A stretch of DNA of 64,000 nucleotides, taken from the NCBI GenBank assembly GCA_014762625.1, contig JABURQ010000174.1, positions 36,662 to 100,661 of the forward strand, read 5' to 3'. This stretch comes from Planctomycetaceae bacterium (GTDB lineage Bacteria; Planctomycetota; Planctomycetia; Planctomycetales; Planctomycetaceae). The translations under genes and the position numbers were made by a program. Position 1 is the first letter of the stretch; every line of letters begins with the position of its first letter. Below, piece by piece: positions 55,652-64,000 of the stretch. The notes under the pieces are model-generated. The model was given only the letters and a program-made list of their open reading frames with translations, was not told the origin of the DNA and did no database searches.

Positions 55652-56568
55652 GCACTCTCACAGAACCATTGGCGGAACAGCCACCCGTGAAACAAGACGC
55701 GGCGACCGAAACCGGTCTCACCGACTACGAACTCATCATCCAGCCGCGCAGCGGCTGGCAATTGATCGATTGGAAAGAGTTCTACGAATACCGCGACCTG
55801 TTCCGCTTCCTCATCTGGCGGAGCATCAAGGTCCAGTACGCCCAAAGCACGCTCGGGATCGGCTGGGCCGTGATTCAGCCCCTCTTCTCGATGGTCATCT
55901 TCACGATCGTGTTCGGGAAATTGGCCAACGTTGATTCGGACGGTGTCCCCTACGCCGTCTTCTCCTTCGCGGCCCTCGTCCCCTGGACTTACTTTTCGAA
56001 CGCCTTGACCGAGGGGACCAACAGCCTCGTCGGCAATACCAACATGCTCAGCAAGGTTTACTTCCCGCGGATGATGCTCCCTCTCTCGGCGGTGTTCGCC
56101 AAACTGATTGACTTCACGATTTCCGGGACGATACTCGCCGCACTCATGGTTTATTACGGCAGCGTGCCCACCTGGGGAATCCTGCTGCTGCCGTACCTGG
56201 TGGGGTTGATGATTTTGACCGCCGCCGGCATCGGGATGTGGCTGACCGCGCTGGCGGTGCAGTATCGCGACATCAAATTCGCGATGAACTTCGTCGTGCA
56301 ACTGCTGATGTACTGCACGCCGGTGGTTTATGCGGCCAGCCTGATTCCCTGGACGTACGAATGGCAGGGATATGTTTTCTATCCCCGGCTGCTGTACGCG
56401 TTGAATCCGATGGTCGGCGTGATCGAGGGTTTCCGTTCGGCGCTATTGGGAACAAATCCGATGCCGTGGGGACTGATCGGCGTCGGGACGCTTTCGGCGT
56501 CGATTCTGGCGGTGACCGGCTGCCTGTTCTTCCGGAAGAAAGAGCGACTGTTCGCCGACGTGGCGTAA
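55648..56568 (+). CDS. ABC-2 glycan transporter permease (Wzm-like)
   Basis: 306 residues from the ATG at 55648, overlapping the ligase stop; the 86-residue upstream extension is in a frame that belongs to the ligase gene and is rejected. Family motifs are YRDLFRFLIWRSIKVQYAQS, LGIGWAVIQPLFSMVIFTIV and the final NPMVGVIEGFRSALLG. Six helices. It forms the membrane part of a glycan exporter with the ATPase at 57471. Confidence 0.92.
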   Translation: MSTLTEPLAEQPPVKQDAATETGLTDYELIIQPRSGWQLIDWKEFYEYRDLFRFLIWRSIKVQYAQSTLGIGWAVIQPLFSMVIFTIVFGKLANVDSDGVPYAVFSFAALVPWTYFSNALTEGTNSLVGNTNMLSKVYFPRMMLPLSAVFAKLIDFTISGTILAALMVYYGSVPTWGILLLPYLVGLMILTAAGIGMWLTALAVQYRDIKFAMNFVVQLLMYCTPVVYAASLIPWTYEWQGYVFYPRLLYALNPMVGVIEGFRSALLGTNPMPWGLIGVGTLSASILAVTGCLFFRKKERLFADVA

Positions 56569-56607
56569 TGCATCGAGTAGCAACCGATCCAGATTGAAGG
56601 CTTGTTA

Positions 56608-57432
56608 ATGACGTTACCAAATTTCCTTTGTATAGGAGTTCAGCGAGCGGCAACGACTTGGCTTCATAAATGTCTTGAGGCTCATCCCGATGTTTTTGTC
56701 CCAGATGAGAAGGAATTGCATTTTTTCAATTTTCACTGGAATCAAGGGATTGCCTGGTACGAGGGGCATTTTGACTCTTCCGGAGATGCTTCTGCGGTCG
56801 GAGAGATCACACCGAATTATCTGCATGAAGCACCGTTAGAGCGTATTTGCGAGACGCTTCCCGATGTACGACTTATTGTGATTTTAAGAGAACCGGTCTC
56901 ACGGGCTTTCTCTGCTTATCGATTATTGCATGAAAAATTAGGGGCGATGACATTTCAAAAGGCTTGTGAAACGGAGTCATACCTGGTCGATCAAAGCCTG
57001 TACGCGGAAAAACTGGAGCAACTTTATTCGTTCTTTCCGAGAGAACAGGTGCTGGTTGCGTTGTACGACGAAATTAACACCGATCCGGTCGGTGTTTATC
57101 AGAATGTCTGCCGGCACTTGAATGTCAAACAAATCCCTCCGCCACCAGAACTGAACCAGACATTCAATCACATTTTGTTTCCGCGAACACAGGCCTTGTT
57201 CAGTAAAATGCATCTGACCTGGACTCTGGACCTGATCAAGCGGACGCCCATCGCAGATACGATCAAACGTTTCGCCAAAAACAAACAAAAAATACGACTC
57301 CAGCAAAGCCGGAACGACGATCAAATCTCGCCAGAATTAAGACGTCGATTTGATAACGATATCGAACGGTTGGAAACGTTGATCGAACGAGATCTTTCAA
57401 ATTGGAAGAGCAAGATCGCGGCGATTGCCTGA
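56608..57432 (+). CDS. PAPS-dependent sulfotransferase
   Basis: 274 residues from the ATG at 56608, with AAGG upstream. The 5'-phosphosulfate loop is IGVQRAATTWLHKCLEAHP, the HF/NF segment follows (FFNFHWNQGIAWY), then GEITPNYL and the 3'-phosphate part VILREPVSRAFSAYR. These are the standard elements of Sulfotransfer_1/3. It should sulfate the glycan or another surface product. It lies between permease and ATPase of the exporter and reads more AT-rich than both. Confidence 0.92.
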   Translation: MTLPNFLCIGVQRAATTWLHKCLEAHPDVFVPDEKELHFFNFHWNQGIAWYEGHFDSSGDASAVGEITPNYLHEAPLERICETLPDVRLIVILREPVSRAFSAYRLLHEKLGAMTFQKACETESYLVDQSLYAEKLEQLYSFFPREQVLVALYDEINTDPVGVYQNVCRHLNVKQIPPPPELNQTFNHILFPRTQALFSKMHLTWTLDLIKRTPIADTIKRFAKNKQKIRLQQSRNDDQISPELRRRFDNDIERLETLIERDLSNWKSKIAAIA

Positions 57433-57470
57433 CTCAATCGACAAGAAATAATCCAACTAACTAAATACTC

Positions 57471-58742
57471 ATGACCAAACCAATCATCTCTGTTGAAAAC
57501 TTAAGTAAAGCGTACCGGCTAGGGCTCAAGGAAGAAGTCCCCGATACGTTCGTCAGTGCTATGGCCGGCGTCGCCAAGGCGCCGCTGAAGAACTTCCGTC
57601 GACTCCGTCAGCTCGACACGTCGGGGCATGACGGCAGCGACGACGATATCCTCTGGGCGCTGAAGGATGTCAACTTCGAAGTCAACGAAGGTGAAGTGGT
57701 CGGCATCATCGGTCGTAACGGAGCCGGCAAAAGCACGCTGCTCAAGGTTCTTTCGCGGATTACCGAACCGACCTCCGGCTGCGTCAAGCTTCGCGGGAGG
57801 GTTTCGAGTTTGCTGGAAGTGGGAACCGGATTTCATCCAGAACTGAGCGGTCGCGATAACATCTACATGAACGGCACGATCCTGGGGATGACAAAAAAAG
57901 AGATCGACCGCAAGTTCGACGAGATCGTCGACTTCTCGGGAGTCGAGAAGTTTCTCGATACGCCGGTGAAGCGGTATTCGAGCGGGATGCAGGTGCGGCT
58001 GGCGTTCGCGGTGGCCGCTCATCTGGAGCCGGAGATTCTGATTGTGGATGAGGTGCTGGCGGTCGGTGACGCCGAGTTCCAGAAGAAATGCCTGGGCAAG
58101 ATGCAGGATGTTTCACACAGCGGACGAACGGTGCTGTTCGTGAGTCACAATATGGCGGCAGTCGAAAGTCTGTGCAGTCGCGCGATTCATATATCTAATG
58201 GCGCAGTTCTAGGGGATGGTGATACATCCAAACAAGTGGCAAAATATCTGAACGTGTCGCGACTAGAGAATGGCAAACCTCTAGTCGAACGAAAAGACAG
58301 GACAGGGACGTCTGATGCGCTGATGACGAATATTCGATTTCTCGATTATATAAATTCGCCTATAAAATCGATATCGATTGGCGATAGTCTTTCAATCGAG
58401 TTAAATTACACTCTCCGAGATGTGAGTTATCGCGTTACAAAAGTTGCATTGAGTTGCTTCTCCTCTGATGGAAAAAAAATCTTTCATATTGATTCAGAGA
58501 TGAGTGAGAGGTCCTCATTTCTGAAGTCATCGTCTGGAAGTATTCGTTGTAAAATACCACGATTTCCTCTTCCTTCCGGTGAATATTCATTTGACGTTAT
58601 GCTAATGGTAAATGGGGCAGTTGCTGATCACATTCATAACGCCACATCGCTCGAAGTGTTACCGGGTGATTTCTACGGATGTGGAAAACATGCTAATTCG
58701 CATGATGGTATATTTTTTCTAGATCACGAGTGGCTTGAATAG
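57471..58742 (+). CDS. ABC glycan transporter ATPase with C-terminal glycan-recognition domain (Wzt-like)
   Basis: 423 residues. ATPase domain (1-240): Walker A GRNGAGKSTLLK, H-loop SHNMAAVE, signature YSSGMQVRLAFAV, Walker B ILIVDEVLAVGD. The C-terminal 180 residues form a Wzt_C beta-sandwich (IGDSLSIELNYTL, IPRFPLPSGEYSFDVML) that recognises the sugar at the end of the polymer. The second half (from about 58180) uses clearly more A/T-ending codons than the first. Confidence 0.93.
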   Translation: MTKPIISVENLSKAYRLGLKEEVPDTFVSAMAGVAKAPLKNFRRLRQLDTSGHDGSDDDILWALKDVNFEVNEGEVVGIIGRNGAGKSTLLKVLSRITEPTSGCVKLRGRVSSLLEVGTGFHPELSGRDNIYMNGTILGMTKKEIDRKFDEIVDFSGVEKFLDTPVKRYSSGMQVRLAFAVAAHLEPEILIVDEVLAVGDAEFQKKCLGKMQDVSHSGRTVLFVSHNMAAVESLCSRAIHISNGAVLGDGDTSKQVAKYLNVSRLENGKPLVERKDRTGTSDALMTNIRFLDYINSPIKSISIGDSLSIELNYTLRDVSYRVTKVALSCFSSDGKKIFHIDSEMSERSSFLKSSSGSIRCKIPRFPLPSGEYSFDVMLMVNGAVADHIHNATSLEVLPGDFYGCGKHANSHDGIFFLDHEWLE

Positions 58743-58764
58743 CAAATAATAAATAAGTAGGGCA

Positions 58765-59358
58765 ATGTTAATTACAATGAATACTACGCTTGAATCTATT
58801 CCAAGATTGACTGAATACATACGCGATTTGTCGCCCGATGTTGTCAAACTCCATCTAGGATGTGGTGGCGAACGATGGAAAGATTATTTGAATGTTGATC
58901 TGTATGCCTACGATCCGGATAAGCCGGATTCCTCCCGCTCTGGCTGTATCGCGGATGCTGTGGGTGATATGCGAGATCTTCAATTGCCGGATGACACCAT
59001 TGATGAAATATTTACCTCTCATACTCTTGAGCATTTCACACGGTGGGAAGCGGTCGACATGCTCAATGACTGGTTGCGGATGTTAAAGCCGGGAGCGAAG
59101 CTGGTGATGGAAACGCCGGATTTTACGAGGTGTATTCTGTGGCTGTTTCATCCATCGTCAAAGAAACGTCAGCTTGCTCTCAATATGTTTTATGGAAATC
59201 AATGGGATCGGCATGACTTTGAGACTCACCGGTATGTCTGGTCTGGACGGGAGATCAAGCAGACTCTCGAAGAGATAGGGTATCGGGATGTCGTTGTCGG
59301 GCACCGAACCTGGACGCACAAACGCGGTCGAGATATGAGAATCGAAGCTCGTAAATAG
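58765..59358 (+). CDS. SAM-dependent methyltransferase (class I)
   Basis: 197 residues; the ATG at 58777 is an alternative start. Motif I is KLHLGCGGERWKDYLNVD, followed by DMRDLQLPDDTIDEIFTSHTLEHF and LKPGAKLVMETPDF. This fits Methyltransf_11-type enzymes of glycan loci that methylate sugars, possibly to cap chains for ABC export. It lies directly after the exporter ATPase, as in O-polysaccharide systems with terminal methyl groups. Confidence 0.88.
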   Translation: MLITMNTTLESIPRLTEYIRDLSPDVVKLHLGCGGERWKDYLNVDLYAYDPDKPDSSRSGCIADAVGDMRDLQLPDDTIDEIFTSHTLEHFTRWEAVDMLNDWLRMLKPGAKLVMETPDFTRCILWLFHPSSKKRQLALNMFYGNQWDRHDFETHRYVWSGREIKQTLEEIGYRDVVVGHRTWTHKRGRDMRIEARK

Positions 59359-59370
59359 TGAAAGCCAAGA

Positions 59371-60489
59371 GTGATTCCTTTGTCCAATTTATTCGCAATA
59401 GACAAAGAGGCCGGTGGCGCAATCGAGATATACGCCAACGAACTCTGTGACCGAATGTCCCCATCGCCAGAAATCGTTGATTATAGCGAGGTGTCAGGTG
59501 ATAGGCAGGCTCTGTGTCATTATGCGGTTTGGTATCTGTATCGCGATCGTGTCGTCGAGCAACGCGACGAAAAGACACTCGTAACGATTCACCATCTCCA
59601 ACGTTGGAACGAAACCATGGAGGAGATCGCCAACAGAAAAATCAGTCTTGTTACAATGTCGAGCGAGTGGTTCCGGTTCCTTCAAACTCGTGTCAATAAA
59701 GATAGGGTTTCGATCGTGCCGCATGGGGTAAATCCTGAAGAATGGCCTCTTCGAAAGCGGGTTGTTGCTTCGAAAAAGTTCAACATTGGGATTGTTGGTC
59801 GTTGTTACCCGGATGGTAGAAAAGGGGAAAGGCTGGTTCCTCATATCGTCAATCAACTTCCAGAGGGAAAGTTTCGCATATCGATTGTTGGTGTCGGTTG
59901 GGAAAAAATCATCAACAAACTACAGGCTTGTAACGTTGATGTTGAGTATCAGGAGTCAGTGTCCTTTGATGAATTAAAGGCATTTTGTGCTGATTTCGAT
60001 GTCTTTCTTTGTACTTCCGATCTCGAAGGCGGCCCCTTGCCACTCCTGGAAACGATGTCCTTGGGGATTACGCCAGTCTCGTCCCCTGTTGGGCTGTCTC
60101 GCGATCTGCTGGCCGGTACTGGATTGGGGTATTTGTTTCCCAAAGGAAATGCCGCTGCCTGTGCACGAATTCTCTCCAAGCTCATTTCCGGGAAATATCC
60201 AATGATTTCTCCGGAAAGATTAAGAGCAGCTGCCACACATCTCAGTTGGGAGAATGCGGCACGGGGTTATGAAGCACTCTATTCAGCAATTGAGAAAGGT
60301 ATCCCTCTGCCATCAGATCCGACCAATTATTTCGAATGGCTAGCACAACTGAGAGGAAATCGCCGTTTACGATTTGACGAAAAGGTCGCGCTGGCTTCCA
60401 ATCCGGCGCCGACGGATCGTTGGACACAACCCCGTGTATGGCGTGCATGGAATAAATTCGCAAGACTGTTTTTAGGTACGTGGGCGTAA
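59371..60489 (+). CDS. GT4-type glycosyltransferase
   Basis: 372 residues; GTG start, weak ribosome-binding site. The second Rossmann domain is clear: FNIGIVGRCYPDGRKGE, then VDVFLCTSDLEGGPLPLLETMSLGITPVSS with the EGGPLPLLE nucleotide-sugar motif. The N-terminal domain is short. Moderate base composition, lower in GC than the glycosyltransferases further right. Confidence 0.85.
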   Translation: MIPLSNLFAIDKEAGGAIEIYANELCDRMSPSPEIVDYSEVSGDRQALCHYAVWYLYRDRVVEQRDEKTLVTIHHLQRWNETMEEIANRKISLVTMSSEWFRFLQTRVNKDRVSIVPHGVNPEEWPLRKRVVASKKFNIGIVGRCYPDGRKGERLVPHIVNQLPEGKFRISIVGVGWEKIINKLQACNVDVEYQESVSFDELKAFCADFDVFLCTSDLEGGPLPLLETMSLGITPVSSPVGLSRDLLAGTGLGYLFPKGNAAACARILSKLISGKYPMISPERLRAAATHLSWENAARGYEALYSAIEKGIPLPSDPTNYFEWLAQLRGNRRLRFDEKVALASNPAPTDRWTQPRVWRAWNKFARLFLGTWA

Positions 60490-60492
60490 TTA

Positions 60493-61536
60493 ATGCTCCA
60501 ACATAAGATTCGCTCAACTGAGCGGCTCATCTCCATCATCATGATCAATCGCAACGGGGGGGATTACCTGCGTCGTGCATTGAGATCGCTGCGCGGATCA
60601 TTGGAGGAGTCCAATCACGCTCCAGTCGATTATGAATTGTTGCTTGTCGATAATGGCTCGACCGATGATTCTGTCGCGATTGTCGAATCGGAACTGGAAT
60701 CTGTCCTCTTCCCCTGGCGGATCGTGGAAGAAATTGAACCCGGCGTGAATTCAGCGCGGCTCGCAGGACTCAATGCGGCTTCCGGGCAGTATCTTATATT
60801 TACTGACAATGATCTGAAGTTCTCCACTGAATGGCTGGATGGCTATCGCCGGGCGATTAAAGAATATCCGCACGAGCGAATCTTCGCCGGACGAGTGAAA
60901 GTCGGCGAAGTGGAAGGAGAGGTTCCCCGTTGGCTCGATCTGACGGGCGAATATTCACGTCCCTCCATTGTTGTGCGGTGCGACAATGGCGAGACGACAT
61001 TTCAGACGGAACTCGACGCGAATGGTGTTGATGGGCCGGTCGGTCCCAATATGGCGTTTGAGCGGTCTGTGTTTCAAGATTATGGCGTCTTCGATACGAA
61101 TTTTGGATTGCGTCCCGGTTCGCTCGTCGCGGGAGCAGAGGCCGAGTATTTTCATCGGCTTAGTCGGCAAGGCGAGTCATTCGTGTATGTGGCAGAGGCC
61201 TGCGTCTTACATCCTCTCAAAAGAAATCAAATATCGAAAGCTTATTTTCGAAACCGATTGTGCGGTATCGGTCGCGTACTCTCACGGCTACAACACATCA
61301 ACGGCTTGTCGACTCCCAGAGTGTTCGGCGTGAAACGATATCTCTTTCGCCAACTTCTCGAAGCCTGGGGCGATTATCTGCGGACGTGGTTTCAATCGTG
61401 CCCTCGCAAACGTTTCTATTATCGCTGCAATGTATCGATTGTGTGGGGGCAAATTCAGGAAGACTTTGCACAACGCGCAGCGTCAATTGAAACTCCTTCC
61501 CTGAAGATTTCCAAGTTTGCTGAATCTGCCAAATGA
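60493..61536 (+). CDS. GT2-type glycosyltransferase
   Basis: 347 residues. ISIIMINRNGGDYLRRAL opens the GT-A fold; LLLVDNGSTDDSV carries the first Asp; YLIFTDNDLKFS holds the DND metal site; a GPVGPNMAFERSVF acceptor segment follows. The C-terminus has an amphipathic helical region. It overlaps the next gene by 4 bases (ATGA). Confidence 0.9.
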   Translation: MLQHKIRSTERLISIIMINRNGGDYLRRALRSLRGSLEESNHAPVDYELLLVDNGSTDDSVAIVESELESVLFPWRIVEEIEPGVNSARLAGLNAASGQYLIFTDNDLKFSTEWLDGYRRAIKEYPHERIFAGRVKVGEVEGEVPRWLDLTGEYSRPSIVVRCDNGETTFQTELDANGVDGPVGPNMAFERSVFQDYGVFDTNFGLRPGSLVAGAEAEYFHRLSRQGESFVYVAEACVLHPLKRNQISKAYFRNRLCGIGRVLSRLQHINGLSTPRVFGVKRYLFRQLLEAWGDYLRTWFQSCPRKRFYYRCNVSIVWGQIQEDFAQRAASIETPSLKISKFAESAK

Positions 61537-62411
61537 CGCGTGTTTCCACAATTATACCGGCGTACAACGCCGAGGCGTTTCTCCGGGAAACTCTCGACAG
61601 TGCCCTCGCGCAGACTCACGACGAGCAGGAAATTATCGTCGTCGATGACGGCTCGACCGACGCGACCTGCGAGATCGCCGAAAGTTTCGGCAACCGGGTG
61701 AAGCTGATCCGTCAACAAAATGCCGGTCCCGCCGCGGCCCGGAATCGGGGCGCTCGCGAAGCGAGCGGAGAATGGCTGGCGTTTCTCGATGCGGACGACT
61801 TGTGGATGCCGGACAAAATATCGACTCAATTAGAACGGGCGAATGAGACCGGAGCCCCGCTGATTTATACGGATCGCGAGAATATCGGGGTTTGCGATCA
61901 CGTCTCGCGTTATCAATCGGATTGCGTGGAATTGGCGGAAGGGGAGCTTTACGAGAAGCTGTTGTGCGGCAATTTTATCACGTTGTCGAGTGTGTTGATT
62001 CGTAAGGATGTGTTTGAGTCTGAAGGTGGATTCAACGAGGATCTGTCGCTCAAAGCGGTCGAGGATTGGGAGTTTTGGTTGCGGATCGCGTCAAGCCATG
62101 CTGTGGCCGTGTGTCCCGAGCCGTTGGTCCAGTATCGATTTCACGAGACGGGAATCAGTCGCAACCTCAATACGATGGAAACCAACCTGTTCAATGCCCT
62201 CGATGTGGCCTTCGATTCGAAACGAGGACAACAATTGGACGCCACCACTCGCCGCAAAGCCCGGGCTTCCGCCTGGGGCGTGTTAGGCTGGTCCGCGGCG
62301 TCGACCAATCCACGTTCGGCGGTTCGATATTTCACGCGTGCGTGGCTGAACGATCCGTGTAATCTGTGGAGAGTGAAGCAAGTGGTCAAGTCGGCATTGG
62401 GGCGCGCCTAA
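61533..62411 (+). CDS. GT2-type glycosyltransferase
   Basis: 292 residues. VSTIIPAYNAEAFLRETL, IIVVDDGSTDAT, NAGPAAARNRGA and WLAFLDADDLWMPDK are textbook GT2 motifs with the DAD metal site; EDWEFWLRIAS supplies the catalytic ED. Composition returns to the higher-GC style of the rest of the region. Confidence 0.93.
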   Translation: MTRVSTIIPAYNAEAFLRETLDSALAQTHDEQEIIVVDDGSTDATCEIAESFGNRVKLIRQQNAGPAAARNRGAREASGEWLAFLDADDLWMPDKISTQLERANETGAPLIYTDRENIGVCDHVSRYQSDCVELAEGELYEKLLCGNFITLSSVLIRKDVFESEGGFNEDLSLKAVEDWEFWLRIASSHAVAVCPEPLVQYRFHETGISRNLNTMETNLFNALDVAFDSKRGQQLDATTRRKARASAWGVLGWSAASTNPRSAVRYFTRAWLNDPCNLWRVKQVVKSALGRA

Positions 62412-62413
62412 CC

Positions 62414-63550
62414 ATGAAAATCGCACTCGACGCCCGGTGTCTGAATCGGGCTCATTTACGCGGGATGGGGAAGTACCTGTGGAATGTGATGACCAACACT
62501 CCAGAGGACGCTCCCGAATGGGTGGTGCTGGGAGATCGTCCCGATTTGCCTCGCCATATTCCGGATCTGTCGGCGGTCGACGTGGACCTGTTCGAGCAAC
62601 GAGGTGATCGGTTTCAGTTGTGGGAGCAATATGGATTGCCGCGGGCGGCTAAAAGGCATCGTGCCGACGTTCTGCACGCGACGTCAACGAGTCTTCCCTG
62701 GTGGCAGCCGGTGCCGACTGTGGTGACGATTCACGATACCGTCCCCTGGGAGGGGGAAGGCGAACAGTGCGACAGTTGGTATTGGAGGAAGCTTCTCCCG
62801 AGCGCCTATCGTCAATCCGCCGCCATCATCACGATCAGCGAGAATTCACGAAAAGACATTCTGTCGTTATGGCCCGACCTGGAAGAGAAACTGCATGTGA
62901 TTCCTCACGGCGTGGAGTCTCATTATCAAACCATTCAGCCGGGGCCTCTCGATGAGCCGTTACGAGCCCAGGGGATCCGGTCGCCGTACCTGCTCTATCT
63001 GGGAGGAGGGATTCCTCGGAAGCGAGTCGATTGGGCGGTTAAAGTCTGGCAGGAACTCAACGATCCGGGTTTGCAGCTTGTCGTCTGCGGTCTGGAAACC
63101 GAAGCCGGTTCTCGGCTGATGGAGAGTGTTTCTCCCGAGCGTCGTGAGAATTTGTGTTTGCCGTCGTTTATTCCCGAAGCCGTGATGCCGCGGTTGTACC
63201 AGAATGCGGTCGCCGTGTTGTATCCGACTTTGTACGAGGGTTTCGGTCTTCCCGCGTTAGAGTCGCAGGCGACGGGGACGCCGGTGTTGTTCAGTTCGGT
63301 AGGGAGTTTGTCCGAGTTGGAAGGTCCGGGGGCGGTTGTGTTGCCTCCCAAGGATCTCGGCGCCTGGGTGGCCGCCTGTCAAAAAGTGCTGAGCGAGCGA
63401 AGCGCGGGAGGCACTCCGGACTCGCATGCCCGTGAGTGGGCTCGACAGTTTTCCTGGGAAGAATCGGCCCGGCGTCATCTCGAGGTTTATCAGTCTGTTT
63501 TGGCGAGGGCACGAACTGGGGCAGGTCTCGTTCAGTCGTCTCGGTCTTAG
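62414..63550 (+). CDS. GT4-type glycosyltransferase
   Basis: 378 residues from the ATG at 62414, two bases after the previous stop; the 16-residue longer frame is rejected. IALDARCLNRAHLRGMGKYLW is the typical N-terminus; VVTIHDTVPW, HVIPHGV, YLGGGIPRKRVDW and AVLYPTLYEGFGLPALESQATGTPVL define the GT-B fold with the nucleotide-sugar EGFGLPALE motif. Mannosyltransferase-like, but the sugar is not certain. Confidence 0.93.
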   Translation: MKIALDARCLNRAHLRGMGKYLWNVMTNTPEDAPEWVVLGDRPDLPRHIPDLSAVDVDLFEQRGDRFQLWEQYGLPRAAKRHRADVLHATSTSLPWWQPVPTVVTIHDTVPWEGEGEQCDSWYWRKLLPSAYRQSAAIITISENSRKDILSLWPDLEEKLHVIPHGVESHYQTIQPGPLDEPLRAQGIRSPYLLYLGGGIPRKRVDWAVKVWQELNDPGLQLVVCGLETEAGSRLMESVSPERRENLCLPSFIPEAVMPRLYQNAVAVLYPTLYEGFGLPALESQATGTPVLFSSVGSLSELEGPGAVVLPPKDLGAWVAACQKVLSERSAGGTPDSHAREWARQFSWEESARRHLEVYQSVLARARTGAGLVQSSRS

Positions 63551-63562
63551 AATCCAAATATT

Positions 63563-64000
63563 ATGAATCACCCGTTGAAAATCGCACTGGCTTCCTGGGC
63601 GCCTTTTATCGGCGAGGCGGAACTCGCGGTCGAGCGTCTCGCCCTCGGTCTCAAAGAGGCAGGGCACGTCGTCTTTCTGATCGTCGGCACGAAAGGGGAG
63701 GCGTTGGAACGCTTCGAAGCGGCCGGGATTCGCTGTCTGGTGGTCGAGCAGCGTTTTACCGACAAGAAAACCTGGCTCAAATATCGTCGTTCGCGAAACC
63801 GCGTCCGGGACATTCTCCTCAACGAACAGCCGGACCTCGTTCACAGCAACGACCTGCCGACCCATCAGATGATCTCGGATGCCGTGTTGTGCTTGCAAAA
63901 AAAAAGCATATGTCATCATCGGTGGTTTTTTGGGCAGGCGGAGATCGACTGGATCAACAAGTATGACGACGATCATAAACTGTTAGTCTCAGATGCCTTA
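63563..64000 (+). CDS. glycosyltransferase, GT4-like (3' end outside window)
   Basis: Open from the ATG at 63563 to the window end, 146 residues. It begins KIALASWAPFIGEAELAVERLALGL, a Rossmann-type N-terminal half with LVHSNDLPTHQM and HHRWFFGQAEIDWINKY, typical of GT4 enzymes. A run of nine A at 63897-63905 lies within the frame, yet the translation remains family-like on both sides. The nucleotide-sugar-binding half would be to the right. Confidence 0.85.
   Translation, partial: MNHPLKIALASWAPFIGEAELAVERLALGLKEAGHVVFLIVGTKGEALERFEAAGIRCLVVEQRFTDKKTWLKYRRSRNRVRDILLNEQPDLVHSNDLPTHQMISDAVLCLQKKSICHHRWFFGQAEIDWINKYDDDHKLLVSDAL

Noticed and set aside
63897..63905. frameshift in the last glycosyltransferase at a run of nine A
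   Set aside because: The translation is family-like on both sides of the run in the same frame, so no frameshift is needed.
1..64000. CRISPR arrays, rRNA genes, insertion sequences
   Set aside because: No regularly spaced direct repeats, no rRNA-like sequence and no transposase-like protein were seen.

Overview
The window looks like chromosomal DNA of a planctomycete, most likely order Planctomycetales. It carries several family signatures typical of that phylum: a DUF1559 prepilin-like protein, a DUF1592/DUF1587-type cytochrome paired with a DUF1552 protein, sulfatases, multihaem cytochromes, PEP-CTERM proteins with an exosortase, and small Tyr/Cys-rich secreted proteins. Base composition is moderate (a little above 50% GC by eye) and long shadow ORFs are common. 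No integrase, transposase, CRISPR array or rRNA was seen.

Left part (1-13.4 kb): the C-terminal part of an FAD-linked aldonolactone-oxidase-type enzyme; a secreted SLBB-domain protein; a three-gene RiPP-type operon (Tat-lipoprotein Cys-rich precursor, terminator, DUF692/MNIO iron oxidase, DUF2063 partner) resembling the bufferin copper-metallophore systems; a translationally coupled heptahaem cytochrome and membrane protein pair; a DUF1559 protein with a small lipoprotein; and a ketoglutarate-semialdehyde-type aldehyde dehydrogenase.

Middle (13.6-35 kb): tRNA-Asp with its terminator; an RND/MMPL exporter overlapping a redoxin-cytochrome-copper monooxygenase-EF-hand fusion; a sulfatase (with the likely remnant of another one in front of it); the DUF1592/DUF1552 pair; a DcaP-like porin; a fragment of another outer-membrane protein; a double-FHA protein; an outer-membrane beta-barrel candidate; a hexahaem cytochrome; and a subtilisin-like protease.

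Right part (35-64 kb): a large exosortase/PEP-CTERM and exopolysaccharide locus around a divergent hub at about 46 kb. Leftwards run a Wza-type export lipoprotein, two small secreted proteins, a 1711-residue TPR protein and two PEP-CTERM proteins. Rightwards run a NusG-like antiterminator, the exosortase, a Wzz/tyrosine autokinase, an EpsI-like protein, an initiating sugar transferase, a polysaccharide deacetylase, a TIGR03087-like glycosyltransferase, an O-antigen-ligase-like protein, and an ABC exporter (permease, sulfotransferase, ATPase with C-terminal glycan-recognition domain). A methyltransferase and at least four glycosyltransferases follow, the last cut by the window end. Together they should build, modify (deacetylate, sulfate, methylate) and export a cell-surface glycan and sort PEP-CTERM proteins to the same surface.
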